Assembly: GCA_004525875.1 (NCBI GenBank) | Contig: SPBQ01000003.1 | Coordinates: 1 to 22,086 of the forward strand | DNA: 22,086 bases | Source of the DNA: Myxococcales bacterium | Lineage (GTDB): Bacteria > Desulfobacterota_B > Binatia > UBA1149 > SPBQ01 | Reading direction: 5' to 3' | In this document: in pieces, positions 13,992-22,086 of the stretch | Numbering within the stretch: the first letter of the stretch is position 1 | How the letters are laid out: each line of letters begins with the position of its first letter | Made by a program: the position numbers and the translations under genes | Notes under the pieces: generated by a model | What the model was told of the DNA's origin: nothing | Databases searched by the model: none | The model's input: the letters and a program-made list of their open reading frames with translations, nothing else

Positions 13992-14025
13992 GATAGAGGA
14001 TGAGATTGGGATCGATCACGGTCAT
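13591..14025 (-). CDS. MAPEG-family membrane protein, intact copy
   Basis: The 144-residue protein has four hydrophobic segments (about 8-28, 68-88, 92-112, 122-142). It carries the MAPEG hallmark R-x-x-x-N66-L-F-E69-V-P between the first loop and helix 2. MAPEG proteins are trimeric membrane enzymes and include microsomal glutathione transferases and eicosanoid synthases; most bacterial members have no known substrate. Length is normal for the family. The ATG at 14025 follows GAGGAGG at about 8 bases, a strong ribosome site that the truncated copy at 11970-12368 lacks. A small helical ORF lies about 100 bases upstream on the same strand and could share its transcript. Transcription towards 13590 would meet the hairpin at 13356-13387. 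Confidence 0.9.
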   Translation of the reverse strand: MTVIDPNLILYPVFAMFFLTAAVLAHMARTRVGAVTRKEMALDFYRTYDKGEEPEQIRRITRNFINLFEVPVLFYVGVILVYISHQVNYWMVGCAWTYVALRYLHTYIHLTSNDVLTRFRVYFASGLVLLVIWSSLLVQLVRTG

Positions 14026-14127
14026 GACGCAGCCTCCTCACTCGAGGCGCTAGCCCTCGACGGCTTCGGCCTTCCCCTTTTCGGTGACGCTCGCGACTGA
14101 TGCGCGCCCGGTCGCAGCTGTTTCCAG

Positions 14128-14328
14128 TCAAGATTTCGAGAAGAAGCCCTTCACCGCGCTTGCGATTCCCCCGAACGCGTCCTCTACCTGGTCGGTCAGC
14201 TCCGACCACTTCTCGCCGGCGACGTCGGCCGACGTGCCCTTGAGTCGAGCACGCGCGGTGGTGATCCTGCCCACGAACTCCTCGAGCTTGGCCTCGGCCT
14301 TGGCGCGGTGCGCTTCGCGACTCTTGAT
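14128..14328 (-). CDS. Small helical protein with apparent ATC start
   Basis: On the minus strand a 66-codon frame begins IKSREAHRAKAEAKLEEF and ends AFGGIASAVKGFFSKS before TGA. Its codons are strongly G/C-ending, and the translation is an amphipathic, charged helix like a short phasin- or coiled-coil-type protein. AGGAGG (14339-14334) lies exactly 5 bases before the first codon, which is ATC. No ATG, GTG or TTG occurs in frame between the ribosome site and residue 19. The choices are initiation at ATC (as the AUU of infC is used), a mutated or mis-sequenced ATG, or a shorter product from GTG at residue 19, which has its own GAGGAG. It lies upstream of the intact MAPEG gene on the same strand. 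I do not recognise a family. Confidence 0.5.
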   Translation of the reverse strand: MKSREAHRAKAEAKLEEFVGRITTARARLKGTSADVAGEKWSELTDQVEDAFGGIASAVKGFFSKS

Positions 14329-14582
14329 TCTAGCCTCCTGGAAAGTGCGAGCCGTGATCGGCTCGACGCGGCCATGTCGATAGCATCCCGCCGCCGATAC
14401 GGCCAGCCGCGTCGGCCCGCGATCGAATGCCCAACGTCCGGACGCGAGAGCACGATCGGATGCGCCGGTTCGTCGGCACGTGTAGAACGTCTCCAGAGCC
14501 GCACCGGTAACTGGCGGTAGTTTCGTCGAGTATCGAATCGGCTGGAATCCGACAGTCGTACTGAGGCGGCCTGGAGCTCGAG

Positions 14583-15557
14583 ATGTCCGAGCACGACGGC
14601 TTGATCTGCGCCTACATCCTCGATCGCGATGGTGGTGGTCATGAGATTGGTTGGCCCGAAGTTGCAGACTGGACCGAGTCGCAGGGACTGCTCTGGGTTC
14701 ATCTCAATCGTAGCATCGCGACGACGTGCCGCTGGCTCATCGAGAAGAGTGGCGTGCCCGCGCACGTCGCAGAAGCGCTACTCGCCGAAGACACGCGGCC
14801 GAGGAGCGCAACGGTTTCTGACGGTCTGCTCGTCAACTTGCGCGGCGTCAATCTCAACCCGGGGGCTGACCCCGAGGACATGGTGTCGCTCCGGCTCTAC
14901 GTCGAGAGGGGTCGTATCATATCGGTTCGGGCGCGACGCCTACTTGCGATCGAGGACATTCGCGATTCCCTGGCTCGCGGTGCCGGACCGGCGAGCGAGG
15001 GTGAGTTTCTCGTCCGAGTAGCAGGCCGGCTCGTCGACCGGATCAGTCCCGTCATCGCCGACCTGAACGACGAGGTCGACGGCCTCGAGACCGAGGTCGT
15101 AACGGCGGAGAGCCGCGACCTGCAGACCGCCCTCGGCCCTCTTCGCCGGCAAGCGATCTCTCTGAGACGCTACCTCGCTCCGCAACGCGACGTGCTGTTT
15201 CGTCTACACGGTGAACAGAACGCCCTGCTCGAGCCCAAAGACAAGTACGGCTTCCGGGAGATCGCCGATCAGGTCACCCGATACGTCGAGGACCTCGACG
15301 CCGCGAGAGAGCGTGCCGCGGTCATCCAAGAGGAACTGCAGAACCGACTCGCCGAGCACATGAATCGGACGATGTTTCTACTTTCACTGGTCGCAGCGGT
15401 GTTCTTGCCGCTCAGCTTCGTAACGGGGCTGCTGGGCGTCAACGTGGCGGGGATCCCCGGCAGCGAGTATCCCTGGGCTTTCGCGATCGTGACGGCGCTG
15501 CTAGTGGCTGTAGCTGCGGTTCAAGTATGGTTGTTCCGCAGCCGAAAGATGATCTGA
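14583..15557 (+). CDS. CorA/ZntB-family divalent cation transporter
   Basis: The 324-residue protein has the 2-TM-GxN architecture: a large cytosolic alpha/beta and long-helix domain (1-260) and two C-terminal membrane helices (about 265-284 and 297-317). The selectivity loop between them reads TGLLG285-V-N287-VAGIPG. GVN followed by V-A-G-I-P is the ZntB-like form; CorA has GMN in YGMNF. The long helix carries LRRQAISLRRYLAPQRDVLFRL, typical of ZntB. Such proteins work as pentamers; ZntB imports zinc with protons, while other members carry Mg2+ or Co2+. The ion here is inferred only from the motif. A GGAG lies about 7 bases before the ATG. It is convergent with the FAD hydroxylase, 32 bases apart. 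Confidence 0.93.
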   Translation: MSEHDGLICAYILDRDGGGHEIGWPEVADWTESQGLLWVHLNRSIATTCRWLIEKSGVPAHVAEALLAEDTRPRSATVSDGLLVNLRGVNLNPGADPEDMVSLRLYVERGRIISVRARRLLAIEDIRDSLARGAGPASEGEFLVRVAGRLVDRISPVIADLNDEVDGLETEVVTAESRDLQTALGPLRRQAISLRRYLAPQRDVLFRLHGEQNALLEPKDKYGFREIADQVTRYVEDLDAARERAAVIQEELQNRLAEHMNRTMFLLSLVAAVFLPLSFVTGLLGVNVAGIPGSEYPWAFAIVTALLVAVAAVQVWLFRSRKMI

Positions 15558-15589
15558 GAGAAGCAGCAAGCCGGACTGGAGACCGGCCG

Positions 15590-17224
15590 TCACGAGCTGC
15601 GGCCGGGGACTTGCGCGAGCACCCTAGCCAGCACGTCGCGCGGTCGCGCGTCGCCGGTCGCGCTGCGCCAGGCGACGTGCCAATCGGGTCGAACGAGCAC
15701 CGCACCGTCGGGTTGCAAGCCGTAGAGCTCGAGCCACCCGCCGGTCGGGTCGCCGAGATCACCACCGGCCCCTATACGAAACGCTTGCAGCGGTACGCCC
15801 GCGGCCGCTCCCGCCGATGCGGCCGCGTCGGTCCACCGCGTCCCTCGCGGTCCCGCTAGAAGCGTGAATTGGCGGTCGAAGAGATCGAGCGTGGAGAGTT
15901 GCGTGCCGCTTCGCTCGAGCACGACGTGTGGTGCGCGGTGGCCGGGCCTGGCCGTCGGGACGTATTCGGCAACGGGATCGGCGACCTCGGGCGCAGCGCT
16001 GCCGTCGGCGACGATCGCGTGTGAGTCGTAGGCGAACCCCAGGTCCATGCCGATGAAGTTGCCGTATCGACGAGCGCTCGCCAGCGAACCGGCAACGTCG
16101 CCGCCTTCGCGGGCGGCCTGGTTGATCTGCACGACGGCGATGGAGTTCTCCAGGCTGCGCTGCGCGTTGTACGTGGCCACCGGCGCACGCTCCTCCTCGT
16201 AGGTATCGAGCAAGGAGGCGTCGGCCCACCCCCGAACGACGCCCGCCAGCTTCCAGGCCAGATTGTGCACGCCCTGCACACCGGTGTTCATGCCGAATCC
16301 CCCCGTCGGCGGAAGGATGTGAGCAGCGTCGCCGGCCAGGAACACCGGCCCGTGACGTAGCCGCGCGGCGACTGCCGAGTGCATCGTCCAGGGGCGCACG
16401 CTGAGAATATCGATGTCGAGTGATCGGGTTCCGACGGCCGCACGAATCCAATCGGTGCAGCGTTGCGACGTGAAGTCGTCGGGGACGTCGCGGTCCGCAT
16501 CGTAGGCGATCTGGCACCGCCACTCGCGCTTCCCGTCGGGCGGCTGGAACACGCCGTTCACCTCGCCCGCGGCCACCCAGTACAGCGGCGCCGGACGCTC
16601 GGCGACCCAGCGAGCGAGGTCGGCCCGGAAGTAGACGTCGATCACGCTCGCAAGGCCGAGGTGTCCGTCCAGTGTGATGCCGAGATGGTCGCGGATCGGA
16701 CTTGCCGCTCCGTCGGCTGCGACGAGGTAGTCGGCGCGCACGTCCTCGGCCAGGCCTGCGTCATCGTTGACGATGGTCGCGTCGACCTTGCCGTCGGTGA
16801 CTTCGAAGCAGTCCAGCCGGACGCCGAAGCGGACGTCGGCATGCTCCTCGGCTCGCGCGCGCTCGCGCAGCAACGGTTCCAATCGATCCTGCGTGCTCAT
16901 GAGCGGCGCCGTCGGGCTGATGCCCGTGTTCGCGCTGTCGAAGCCCCCGGTGCCGACGCGGCCTAGCTCGCGGCCCGCAAGCGTTCGCGTGTAGATGATC
17001 TCGCGCGTCCACTCGGGCGGCAGGCTGAGCTCTCGCAATCGCTCGAACAGACCGAAGCCGCGAAAGATCTCCGCGGAACGCGCGTTGATGCTGCGAGCGC
17101 GCGGGTGGGCGAGGACATCGCGGCGGCGCTCGACCAGAAGGGATCGCACACCGTGACGTGAGAGAAGAATCGAAGCGCACAGGCCCGCCGGACCCCCTCC
17201 GACGATCAGGACCGGTACGTGCAC
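15590..17224 (-). CDS. FAD-dependent aromatic hydroxylase (PheA/TfdB, PHBH-like family)
   Basis: This is a class A flavoprotein monooxygenase, which uses NAD(P)H and O2 to hydroxylate phenolic or polyketide-like rings. From the GTG at 17224 it has 544 residues. The FAD-binding G9-x-G11-x-x-G14 Rossmann loop comes at once (VPVLIVGGGPAG). The DG motif is ADYLVAADG (D171-G172), and the GD motif VFLAGDAAHILPP (G298-D299) is followed by GFGMNTGVQG. The C-terminal 150 residues form the thioredoxin-like domain of phenol hydroxylase and of the PgaE/RdmE type. GAGGG lies 5 bases before this GTG; a TTG at 17248 would add 8 residues but has no ribosome site. The MgtC-like gene lies 81 bases upstream on the same strand. 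The substrate is unknown. Confidence 0.93.
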   Translation of the reverse strand: MHVPVLIVGGGPAGLCASILLSRHGVRSLLVERRRDVLAHPRARSINARSAEIFRGFGLFERLRELSLPPEWTREIIYTRTLAGRELGRVGTGGFDSANTGISPTAPLMSTQDRLEPLLRERARAEEHADVRFGVRLDCFEVTDGKVDATIVNDDAGLAEDVRADYLVAADGAASPIRDHLGITLDGHLGLASVIDVYFRADLARWVAERPAPLYWVAAGEVNGVFQPPDGKREWRCQIAYDADRDVPDDFTSQRCTDWIRAAVGTRSLDIDILSVRPWTMHSAVAARLRHGPVFLAGDAAHILPPTGGFGMNTGVQGVHNLAWKLAGVVRGWADASLLDTYEEERAPVATYNAQRSLENSIAVVQINQAAREGGDVAGSLASARRYGNFIGMDLGFAYDSHAIVADGSAAPEVADPVAEYVPTARPGHRAPHVVLERSGTQLSTLDLFDRQFTLLAGPRGTRWTDAAASAGAAAGVPLQAFRIGAGGDLGDPTGGWLELYGLQPDGAVLVRPDWHVAWRSATGDARPRDVLARVLAQVPGRSS

Positions 17225-17305
17225 GAAGCCCTCGCGCGAACCTCCCAACGGGGAGCGAATAAATGCGGCGAGCTCACCAGCACGGTCCTCATCGAGCGGC
17301 GGCGG

Positions 17306-17767
17306 CTACAGCCTGGGCGGTTGCCGTCTTGCGTACACACCTCGCGCCAGCCAGCGCACGCTCGACTCGAGAAGCTCGACGCCCGTCAGGGTCGCGACAG
17401 TCGTCATGGCCAGCCAGAGGGCTGCCATCGGGTAGCCGAAGCCGATCGCGCATCCGGTGGCGGCGAGCATCCAGATCACCGCTGCCGTCGTGACCCCGTA
17501 GACGGCTTCATTGCGCACGAGCATGACGCCCGCACCGAGGAAGCCGACGCCGGTGATGATCTGGCCGAGGACTCGACTCGGATCGCCCCCTCCGGCCGCC
17601 GCGCCCAGACGTACGAAGATCGCCGTGCTCAAGCATACGAGGATGCTCGTCCGAACGCCGGCGGGCTTACCACGCAGCTGCCGCTCCAGACCGATCGCGG
17701 CGCCGCAGACGACCGCCATGCCGACGGTCTTCCAGAACTCGGGTAGCAGCGGATCGAAGTAACTCAT
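17306..17767 (-). CDS. MgtC/SapB-family membrane protein
   Basis: The 153-residue protein shows the MgtC core: GAAIGLERQLRGKPAG and VRTSILVCLSTAIFV, then the GVGFLGAGVML glycine motif and EAVYGVTTAAVIWMLAATG. MgtC proteins are inner-membrane factors linked to growth in low Mg2+ and, in pathogens, to modulation of the F-type ATPase; non-pathogen homologues are widespread and undefined. Four or five membrane segments are expected from the hydrophobicity, and the C-terminal cytosolic domain of Salmonella MgtC is absent, as in SapB-type forms. I start at ATG 17767; a GTG 9 bases upstream is also possible, with GAAGG just before it. It may share a transcript with the FAD hydroxylase that follows. 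Confidence 0.92.
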   Translation of the reverse strand: MSYFDPLLPEFWKTVGMAVVCGAAIGLERQLRGKPAGVRTSILVCLSTAIFVRLGAAAGGGDPSRVLGQIITGVGFLGAGVMLVRNEAVYGVTTAAVIWMLAATGCAIGFGYPMAALWLAMTTVATLTGVELLESSVRWLARGVYARRQPPRL

Positions 17768-18096
17768 TAAGTGCACGTGCCTTCGGTGTCCTCCGCGGGA
17801 GGCGGAGCGAGCGGGAGACTACACCAGCGACCGCTCGCGCGAAAGCGCGGACCCGTCGATCGACCGGACACTGTCACGTTGATAGGGGTCGTGCACTGCT
17901 GCGCCCCAGTCGGAAGGGCCCGTGCGCAGGAGATCCCCTTACCAACGTCGGATCGATCCCGACCGCTGCCGCGAGCTGACGCCGGGGCACCTCGATGACC
18001 TGCTCGCGCGATGAACGCCGCGACCGCGTCAGCGGCGCGACGATCACCGATCCCGTGGAGCCGAGCATCGCCGAGCTCGAGTGGGGTTCGCTCACG
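17768..18096. other. Divergent intergenic region
   Basis: This 329-base region separates the MgtC-like gene (-) from the Rieske oxygenase (+). It must hold promoters for both, but I cannot point to convincing -35/-10 pairs. The Rieske frame is open back to 17995 without protein-like features in its first part. Confidence 0.4.
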
Positions 18097-19311
18097 ATGC
18101 GGCCGGTCGCCCTCGGCCGGGCAGCGATTGACATGATCGTCGATCTGAAAAAAACAATCAACGTGATGTCGAGACAATTCAAGGCCGGCCCCGGAGCCTT
18201 CCTGGACGATCAGGCCGTCGCCCAGCGGGTTCTCGAGCACGCCGAGCGCGGAACCACCGACGTCGTCGACGACGTCTGGCGCGAGCCCGTTGCCAACTAT
18301 CGATCGACGGAGCGATTCGAGCTGGAGATCCGCGACGTCCTGCGACGCGTACCGACGCCGTTCTGTCCTTCGGCCGCCCTGCCCGAGGCCGGCTCCTACC
18401 TGGCGCGCGAAGCGGCGGGCACACCCATCGTCGCGGTGCGCGGTGATGACGGTCGTGTGCGCGCTTTCCGCAACGCATGCCGCCATCGCGGCATGCAGGT
18501 CGCGACCGGCACGGGTTGCGCAAGGGCATTCAGCTGCACCTACCACGGCTGGACGTACGCGCTCGACGGCGAGCTCCGTCACATCCCACACGAGCACGGC
18601 TTTCCCGGGATCGAGAAGGGAGAGCATGGCCTCGTGCCCGTCGTCGTCGAGCAGCGATCCGGCCTGATCTATGTCAGGCAGGACGCCCCAGTCCCGGGTC
18701 CCTCGCCCTGGGACGGGCTGGGTGAGCTGATCGCCGACGACCAGGAGCTGCTCGCCTGCAACGAGTTCGACGCCGACGTGAACTGGAAGATCTACCTCGA
18801 AAGCTTTCTCGAGGGCTACCACATCCGCCCCACGCACAGGGAGACCTTCTACCCCTTCGGCTACGACAACCTCGCGCTGGTGGAAAGCGTCGGACGAAAC
18901 AGCCGCGTCACGTTCCCGTTCAGGCGCATCGAGAAGCTCGCGAACGTCGCACCCGCCGAACGCCGCGTCCAAGGGCTGGTCACCTACGCCTACCACCTGT
19001 TTCCCAACGCCGTGATCACCGTGTTGTCGCATCACACGAACCTCGTGGTCCTCGAACCGCTGGCCGTCGATCGGACCAAGCTCGTGCTCTACAGGCTCAC
19101 GAACCGAGGCGGCGGCGTCGCGGCAAAGGAGAACGCGCAGCGCGACGCGGAGTTCGTGGACGACACCGGTGCCGTCGAAGACCTAGCCGTTGTGTGCGCC
19201 ATCCAGCGCGCCATCGACTCCGGCGCTAACGACGCCTTCACGTTCGGGCGATTCGAGGGAGCGATCTCGCACTTCCACCGCTGCATGCGAGAAGCCCTCG
19301 CAGCCGTCTGA
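18097..19311 (+). CDS. Rieske non-heme iron oxygenase, alpha subunit
   Basis: From ATG 18097 the protein has 404 residues. The Rieske [2Fe-2S] ligands are C128-R-H130 and C147-T-Y-H150 (ACRHRGM, then CTYHGWTY). The mononuclear iron site is in NWKIYLESFLEGYHIRPTH, giving His242 and His247, with Asp362 of VEDLAVVCAIQ as probable third ligand. Such enzymes dihydroxylate or demethylate aromatic and related substrates with electrons from a separate reductase; none is encoded here, nor a beta subunit, so it may be an alpha-only (alpha3) type. The start is uncertain. In-frame ATGs lie at 17995, 18097, 18133 and 18166; the helical stretch AIDMIVDLKKTINVM before the core looks genuine, which favours 18097 or 18133. 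AAA-rich codons there are unlike the rest of the gene. Confidence 0.92.
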   Translation: MRPVALGRAAIDMIVDLKKTINVMSRQFKAGPGAFLDDQAVAQRVLEHAERGTTDVVDDVWREPVANYRSTERFELEIRDVLRRVPTPFCPSAALPEAGSYLAREAAGTPIVAVRGDDGRVRAFRNACRHRGMQVATGTGCARAFSCTYHGWTYALDGELRHIPHEHGFPGIEKGEHGLVPVVVEQRSGLIYVRQDAPVPGPSPWDGLGELIADDQELLACNEFDADVNWKIYLESFLEGYHIRPTHRETFYPFGYDNLALVESVGRNSRVTFPFRRIEKLANVAPAERRVQGLVTYAYHLFPNAVITVLSHHTNLVVLEPLAVDRTKLVLYRLTNRGGGVAAKENAQRDAEFVDDTGAVEDLAVVCAIQRAIDSGANDAFTFGRFEGAISHFHRCMREALAAV

Positions 19312-19773
19312 AGAAGAGCGCCAGGTCGCGCGCCGGATCATCGCGCACTTCGACCCTCCGCGGGGGCGCCGCTGGCGGCCGTCGCATCGAACTGGGCGCC
19401 GCGTTCTCAGTGCTGTCGACCATCCAGCCTCGCAGAAACCCGCCGCATGACGATCCGAATCTCGGGGAGCGTTCGGGGCGATTTCGATTCATGGACCAGC
19501 GGCGTCGCGACTCCGCGCGAGGCCGCTGGTTTCACGCTTGACGCATTTCTGACGCTCCGGTCAACTAGGTTCGCTCTATCCATGCTGACGGACTGCCATA
19601 ACCTCGCGCACCTACCGTCGGGGGCGTCTGGTAGCGAAGACGGCGGACGCAACTGGCGGGTGCTCACCGAATCGGCGCACCCGAACAGCGGCGACATGAT
19701 CGCCTCGAGGCGGCGACCAGCGACGCCGGCGCAGCGGGCCGCACGCGCACACCGCTCGCCGAAGGGTACGTCC
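19312..19773. other. Gap, with open but non-protein-like frame
   Basis: This 462-base stretch stays open in the frame of the TPR gene from 19447, but the translation (Arg/Ser/Thr-rich, no pattern) does not look like protein. The TPR gene has a better start at 19774. I see no RNA gene or repeat in it. Confidence 0.4.
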
Positions 19774-20625
19774 GTGTGGCGCACCTCCGCACTGCTGATC
19801 GGGCTGACCGCGCTGATCGCGCTTGCCTACCCTTCTAACCAAGCCGAGGGCCACGGAGCATTCTCGGATCGCGTCGACCCCGTGAACCGGCAGATCGATG
19901 CGCAGCCGCAGCAGCCGGAGCACTACCTCAGGCGCGCGGTGCTGCACCGGACCCGCGGCGATTGGACTGCGGCTCTCGCCGACCTGGATCGCGCGGCGCA
20001 GCTCGACCCCAGCCGTCACGAAGTCGATTACCAGCGTGGGCGGGTGCTGCTGGACGCAAACCGCGCCGGCGAAGCCGAGCTCGCGCTGCGCCGCTTCCTT
20101 GCCCAGGAGCCCGACCACTCGGCGGCGCGTGCCTGCCGCGCCCGTGCCCTCATGCGCATCGGCCGAGCACTAGAGGCGGCCGAGGAGTTCTCGCGCGCGA
20201 TCGCAGAGCGACCGACGCCGGTCCCGGACGACTACCTCGCTCGTGCCCGAGCCCTGGCCGGCGCCGGGGATGCACACCTCGAGCAGGCCGTCCGCGGTCT
20301 TGACGAGGGCATCGACCGCGTCGGCTCGGTAGCGACTTTCGAGCTCCTGGCCATGGAGCTGGAGCTCAAGGTCGGCCATTTCGATGCGGCGCTTGCGCGT
20401 CTCGATCGCGTCAGCGCGCATTCCCCGCGGCAGGAATCATGGCTCGCCCGGCGCGCCGAGATCTACCAGCGCGCCGGGCGCCGCGAGGAGGCGTGCGAGG
20501 CATTCCGCTCGGCTCTTGCCGAGATTCAAAAGCTTCCGGCGCATCGCAGAAAGACTGACGCGATGACGAGGCTCGAGGCACGGGTACACGACGCGCTCGC
20601 GAAGCTCGCGGAACAGTCTCGCTAG
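19774..20625 (+). CDS. Exported tetratricopeptide-repeat protein
   Basis: I start at GTG 19774 because GAAGGG lies 7 bases upstream and a hydrophobic export segment follows at once (residues 2-18, WRTSALLIGLTALIALAY). ATGs further upstream (19447, 19696) would put more than 25 extra polar residues before it. The mature 283-residue product consists of about six TPR units from residue 49 onward. Examples are EHYLRRAVLHRTRGDWTAAL and DYQRGRVLLDANRAGEAELA, ending in an EIYQRAGRREEACEAFRSAL unit and a basic C-terminal helix. TPRs are protein-binding scaffolds. The metallophosphoesterase gene follows 24 bases later, and TPR/phosphoesterase pairs of this kind seem to recur in related genomes, so a joint periplasmic or surface function is likely. 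The partner itself is not known. Confidence 0.85.
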   Translation: MWRTSALLIGLTALIALAYPSNQAEGHGAFSDRVDPVNRQIDAQPQQPEHYLRRAVLHRTRGDWTAALADLDRAAQLDPSRHEVDYQRGRVLLDANRAGEAELALRRFLAQEPDHSAARACRARALMRIGRALEAAEEFSRAIAERPTPVPDDYLARARALAGAGDAHLEQAVRGLDEGIDRVGSVATFELLAMELELKVGHFDAALARLDRVSAHSPRQESWLARRAEIYQRAGRREEACEAFRSALAEIQKLPAHRRKTDAMTRLEARVHDALAKLAEQSR

Positions 20626-20649
20626 TGCTCTCTGATGACGGTCGAGTTC

Positions 20650-22086
20650 ATGAACAGATCACGCTCGTACTCATCCGCCTTCCTGCTCGTGACCTTGCTC
20701 ATGTGGCCAGCTACTGCCCTTGCCCTCAACCTGGAGCGTGGTCCCTATCTCCAGATGGGAACGTCGACGTCCATGATCGTGCGCTGGCGTACAGACACCG
20801 CCAGCGAGAGTCACATCAGCTTCGGCGTGTGTCCCGACGCGACGAGCGACAGCATCACACTGCCCGGCCCGACCACCGAGCACGAGATCGAGATCTTCGG
20901 CCTCGATCCCTTCACGCAGTACTGCTACGCGGTCGGCACGACCAGCCTCACGCTGGCGGGCGGAGACACCGACCACTATTTCGTCACCTCGCCGGTGCCC
21001 GGCACGCGGCAGCCGATCCGCATCTGGGTCGTCGGCGACTCAGGCCTCCCAGGCGCTATAGTCCAGAGCGTGCGCGACGCCTACCTGGACTTCGCCGGCA
21101 GCCGCCGGGCCGACGCCTGGCTCATGCTCGGCGACAACGCCTACGAAACCGGGACCGACGCCGAGTACACCACGGCCGTGTTCCAAACGTTCACCGAGAT
21201 CCTGCGCAATACCGTGGTGTGGCCGGCGCCGGGCAACCATTCGTTCGGCGCCTCCGACTCACCGACGCAGAGCGGGCCCTACTACGAGGCCTTCACCGTG
21301 CCCACGCTTGCCGAGGCCGGCGGCGTGGCCAGCGGCACCGAAGCCTACTACTCGTACGATTACGGTAACGTGCATCTCGTTTCACTCGACTCCCACGACA
21401 CCAGCCGAACCGCACCTTCCAACCCGACGACGAACATCTGCCCGCCGCTCGAGGGCGGTGCCATGTATCAATGGCTGTGCGCGGACCTCGCCGCGACAGA
21501 CAAGGATTGGATCATCGTGTACTGGCACCACCCGCCCTACACCAAAGGCTCGCACGATTCGGACACCGAGTCGCAGCTCGTGGAGATGCGTGAGCGCTTC
21601 GTGCCGGTTCTCGAGCATTTCGGTGTCGATCTGCAGCTTGCCGGCCATAGCCACAGCTATGAGCGCTCGATGCTCATCGATGGGCACTACGGCCAGTCCA
21701 GTACGTTCAATTCCCTGTCGCACGCCGTCGACGATGGCGACGGGGATCCGAGCGGCGACGGAAGCTACCAGAAGTTCGGCGGCCCACACGGGGGAACGGT
21801 TTACTCGGTGGTCGGCAGCTCGGCCAAATCGGGTGGCGGCGGCCTGGACCATCCGGTCATGGTGATCTCGCTGTCCGATAACGGCTCGATGGTCGTCGAC
21901 ATCGACCTCGATCGTCTCGACGCGCGCTGGATCGAGAGCAACGGTGCGATCAGGGATCACTTCCAGATCGTGAAGCCGCTCATCTCGACCACGACCACCA
22001 CCTCGAGCACGAGCACCACCACATCCACGTCCAGCACCACGACGAGCACGTCCCTTCCCGTCACGACGACGAGCACGTCGGCGACC
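20650..22086 (+). CDS. Purple-acid-phosphatase-like metallophosphoesterase, 3' end beyond window
   Basis: The frame is open to the window end (479 codons seen). A signal peptide (1-26, cut after ALA) leads to the fibronectin-like N-terminal domain of purple acid phosphatases (ERGPYLQMGTSTSMIVRWRT). The catalytic domain has all metal-site blocks: VVGD130-S-G, LGD162-N-A-Y165, PGN196-H197, YWH293-H294-PPY, and GH333-S-H335-SYER. It should hydrolyse phosphomonoesters or related bonds outside the cytoplasm with a two-metal centre. From residue 447 the protein turns into a Thr/Ser linker that continues past the edge, as in surface proteins carrying a further C-terminal module. An ATG at 20635, in frame, is an alternative start. 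It is probably co-transcribed with the TPR gene. Confidence 0.9.
   Translation, partial: MNRSRSYSSAFLLVTLLMWPATALALNLERGPYLQMGTSTSMIVRWRTDTASESHISFGVCPDATSDSITLPGPTTEHEIEIFGLDPFTQYCYAVGTTSLTLAGGDTDHYFVTSPVPGTRQPIRIWVVGDSGLPGAIVQSVRDAYLDFAGSRRADAWLMLGDNAYETGTDAEYTTAVFQTFTEILRNTVVWPAPGNHSFGASDSPTQSGPYYEAFTVPTLAEAGGVASGTEAYYSYDYGNVHLVSLDSHDTSRTAPSNPTTNICPPLEGGAMYQWLCADLAATDKDWIIVYWHHPPYTKGSHDSDTESQLVEMRERFVPVLEHFGVDLQLAGHSHSYERSMLIDGHYGQSSTFNSLSHAVDDGDGDPSGDGSYQKFGGPHGGTVYSVVGSSAKSGGGGLDHPVMVISLSDNGSMVVDIDLDRLDARWIESNGAIRDHFQIVKPLISTTTTTSSTSTTTSTSSTTTSTSLPVTTTSTSAT
21988..22086 (+). repeat. Low-complexity Thr/Ser codon tract
   Basis: About 33 codons are nearly all Thr or Ser (ACG, ACC, AGC, TCG), with the block ACGACGAGCACGTC appearing twice. 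It encodes the flexible linker at the end of the visible phosphoesterase and is cut by the window edge. Confidence 0.8.

Noticed and set aside
17874..18182. Minus-strand frame with SREQVIEVPRRQLAAAVGID, slightly like a TetR N-terminus
   Set aside because: No start or helix-turn-helix follows, the frame ends at once, and it overlaps the Rieske gene start; chance resemblance is more likely.
19447..19773. N-terminal extension of the TPR protein
   Set aside because: Low-pattern translation before a clear export segment; GTG 19774 has a well-placed Shine-Dalgarno.

Overview
The window is a high-GC bacterial chromosome segment. It carries many oxygenases and acyl-CoA genes (cytochrome P450, class III CoA-transferase, MaoC-type dehydratases, nitronate monooxygenase, F420-type nitroreductase, FAD hydroxylase, Rieske oxygenase). 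It also carries secreted Cys-rich proteins and a phosphoesterase with a Thr/Ser-rich tail. This mix is what I would expect from an uncultured deltaproteobacterial-grade lineage such as Candidatus Binatota. That placement is inference; no rRNA or marker gene is present. I see no tRNA, rRNA, CRISPR array, transposase or integrase.

Layout. 5-3714 (+): a P450 translationally coupled to a fused double CoA-transferase. 4744-3576 (-): a two-subunit MaoC-like hydratase pair, convergent with and overlapping the CoA-transferase. Together these look like a catabolic cassette for a hydrophobic substrate (hydroxylation, CoA transfer, hydration). 5010-7165: a secreted protein with a Cys-rich module and an S74 self-cleaving chaperone domain, a membrane-anchored beta-repeat protein on the opposite strand, and a styrene-oxide-isomerase-like membrane protein. 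8717-7179 (-): an F420-type nitroreductase and a nitronate monooxygenase. 8983-9729: two small uncharacterised proteins, one UspB-like in layout.

10064-11647: a TetR repressor divergent from a fatty-acid desaturase. The gap between them holds three tandem palindromes that are very likely the repressor's operators. 11716-14328: a rearranged area with a decayed C-terminal fragment, a 5'-truncated second copy of a MAPEG gene, a 32-bp interspersed repeat, a secreted Cys-rich paralogue of the S74 protein's first domain, the intact MAPEG gene, and a small helical ORF with a strong Shine-Dalgarno but no normal start codon.

14583-19311: a ZntB/CorA-like transporter, an FAD aromatic hydroxylase behind an MgtC-like membrane protein, and a Rieske oxygenase alpha subunit. 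19774-22086: a TPR lipoprotein-like or secreted protein followed at once by a purple-acid-phosphatase-like metallophosphoesterase that runs off the window end.

The most unusual items are the secreted YKIK/knottin-like/S74 protein, the triple operator at the desaturase promoter, the styrene-oxide-isomerase homologue, and the ATC-start small ORF.
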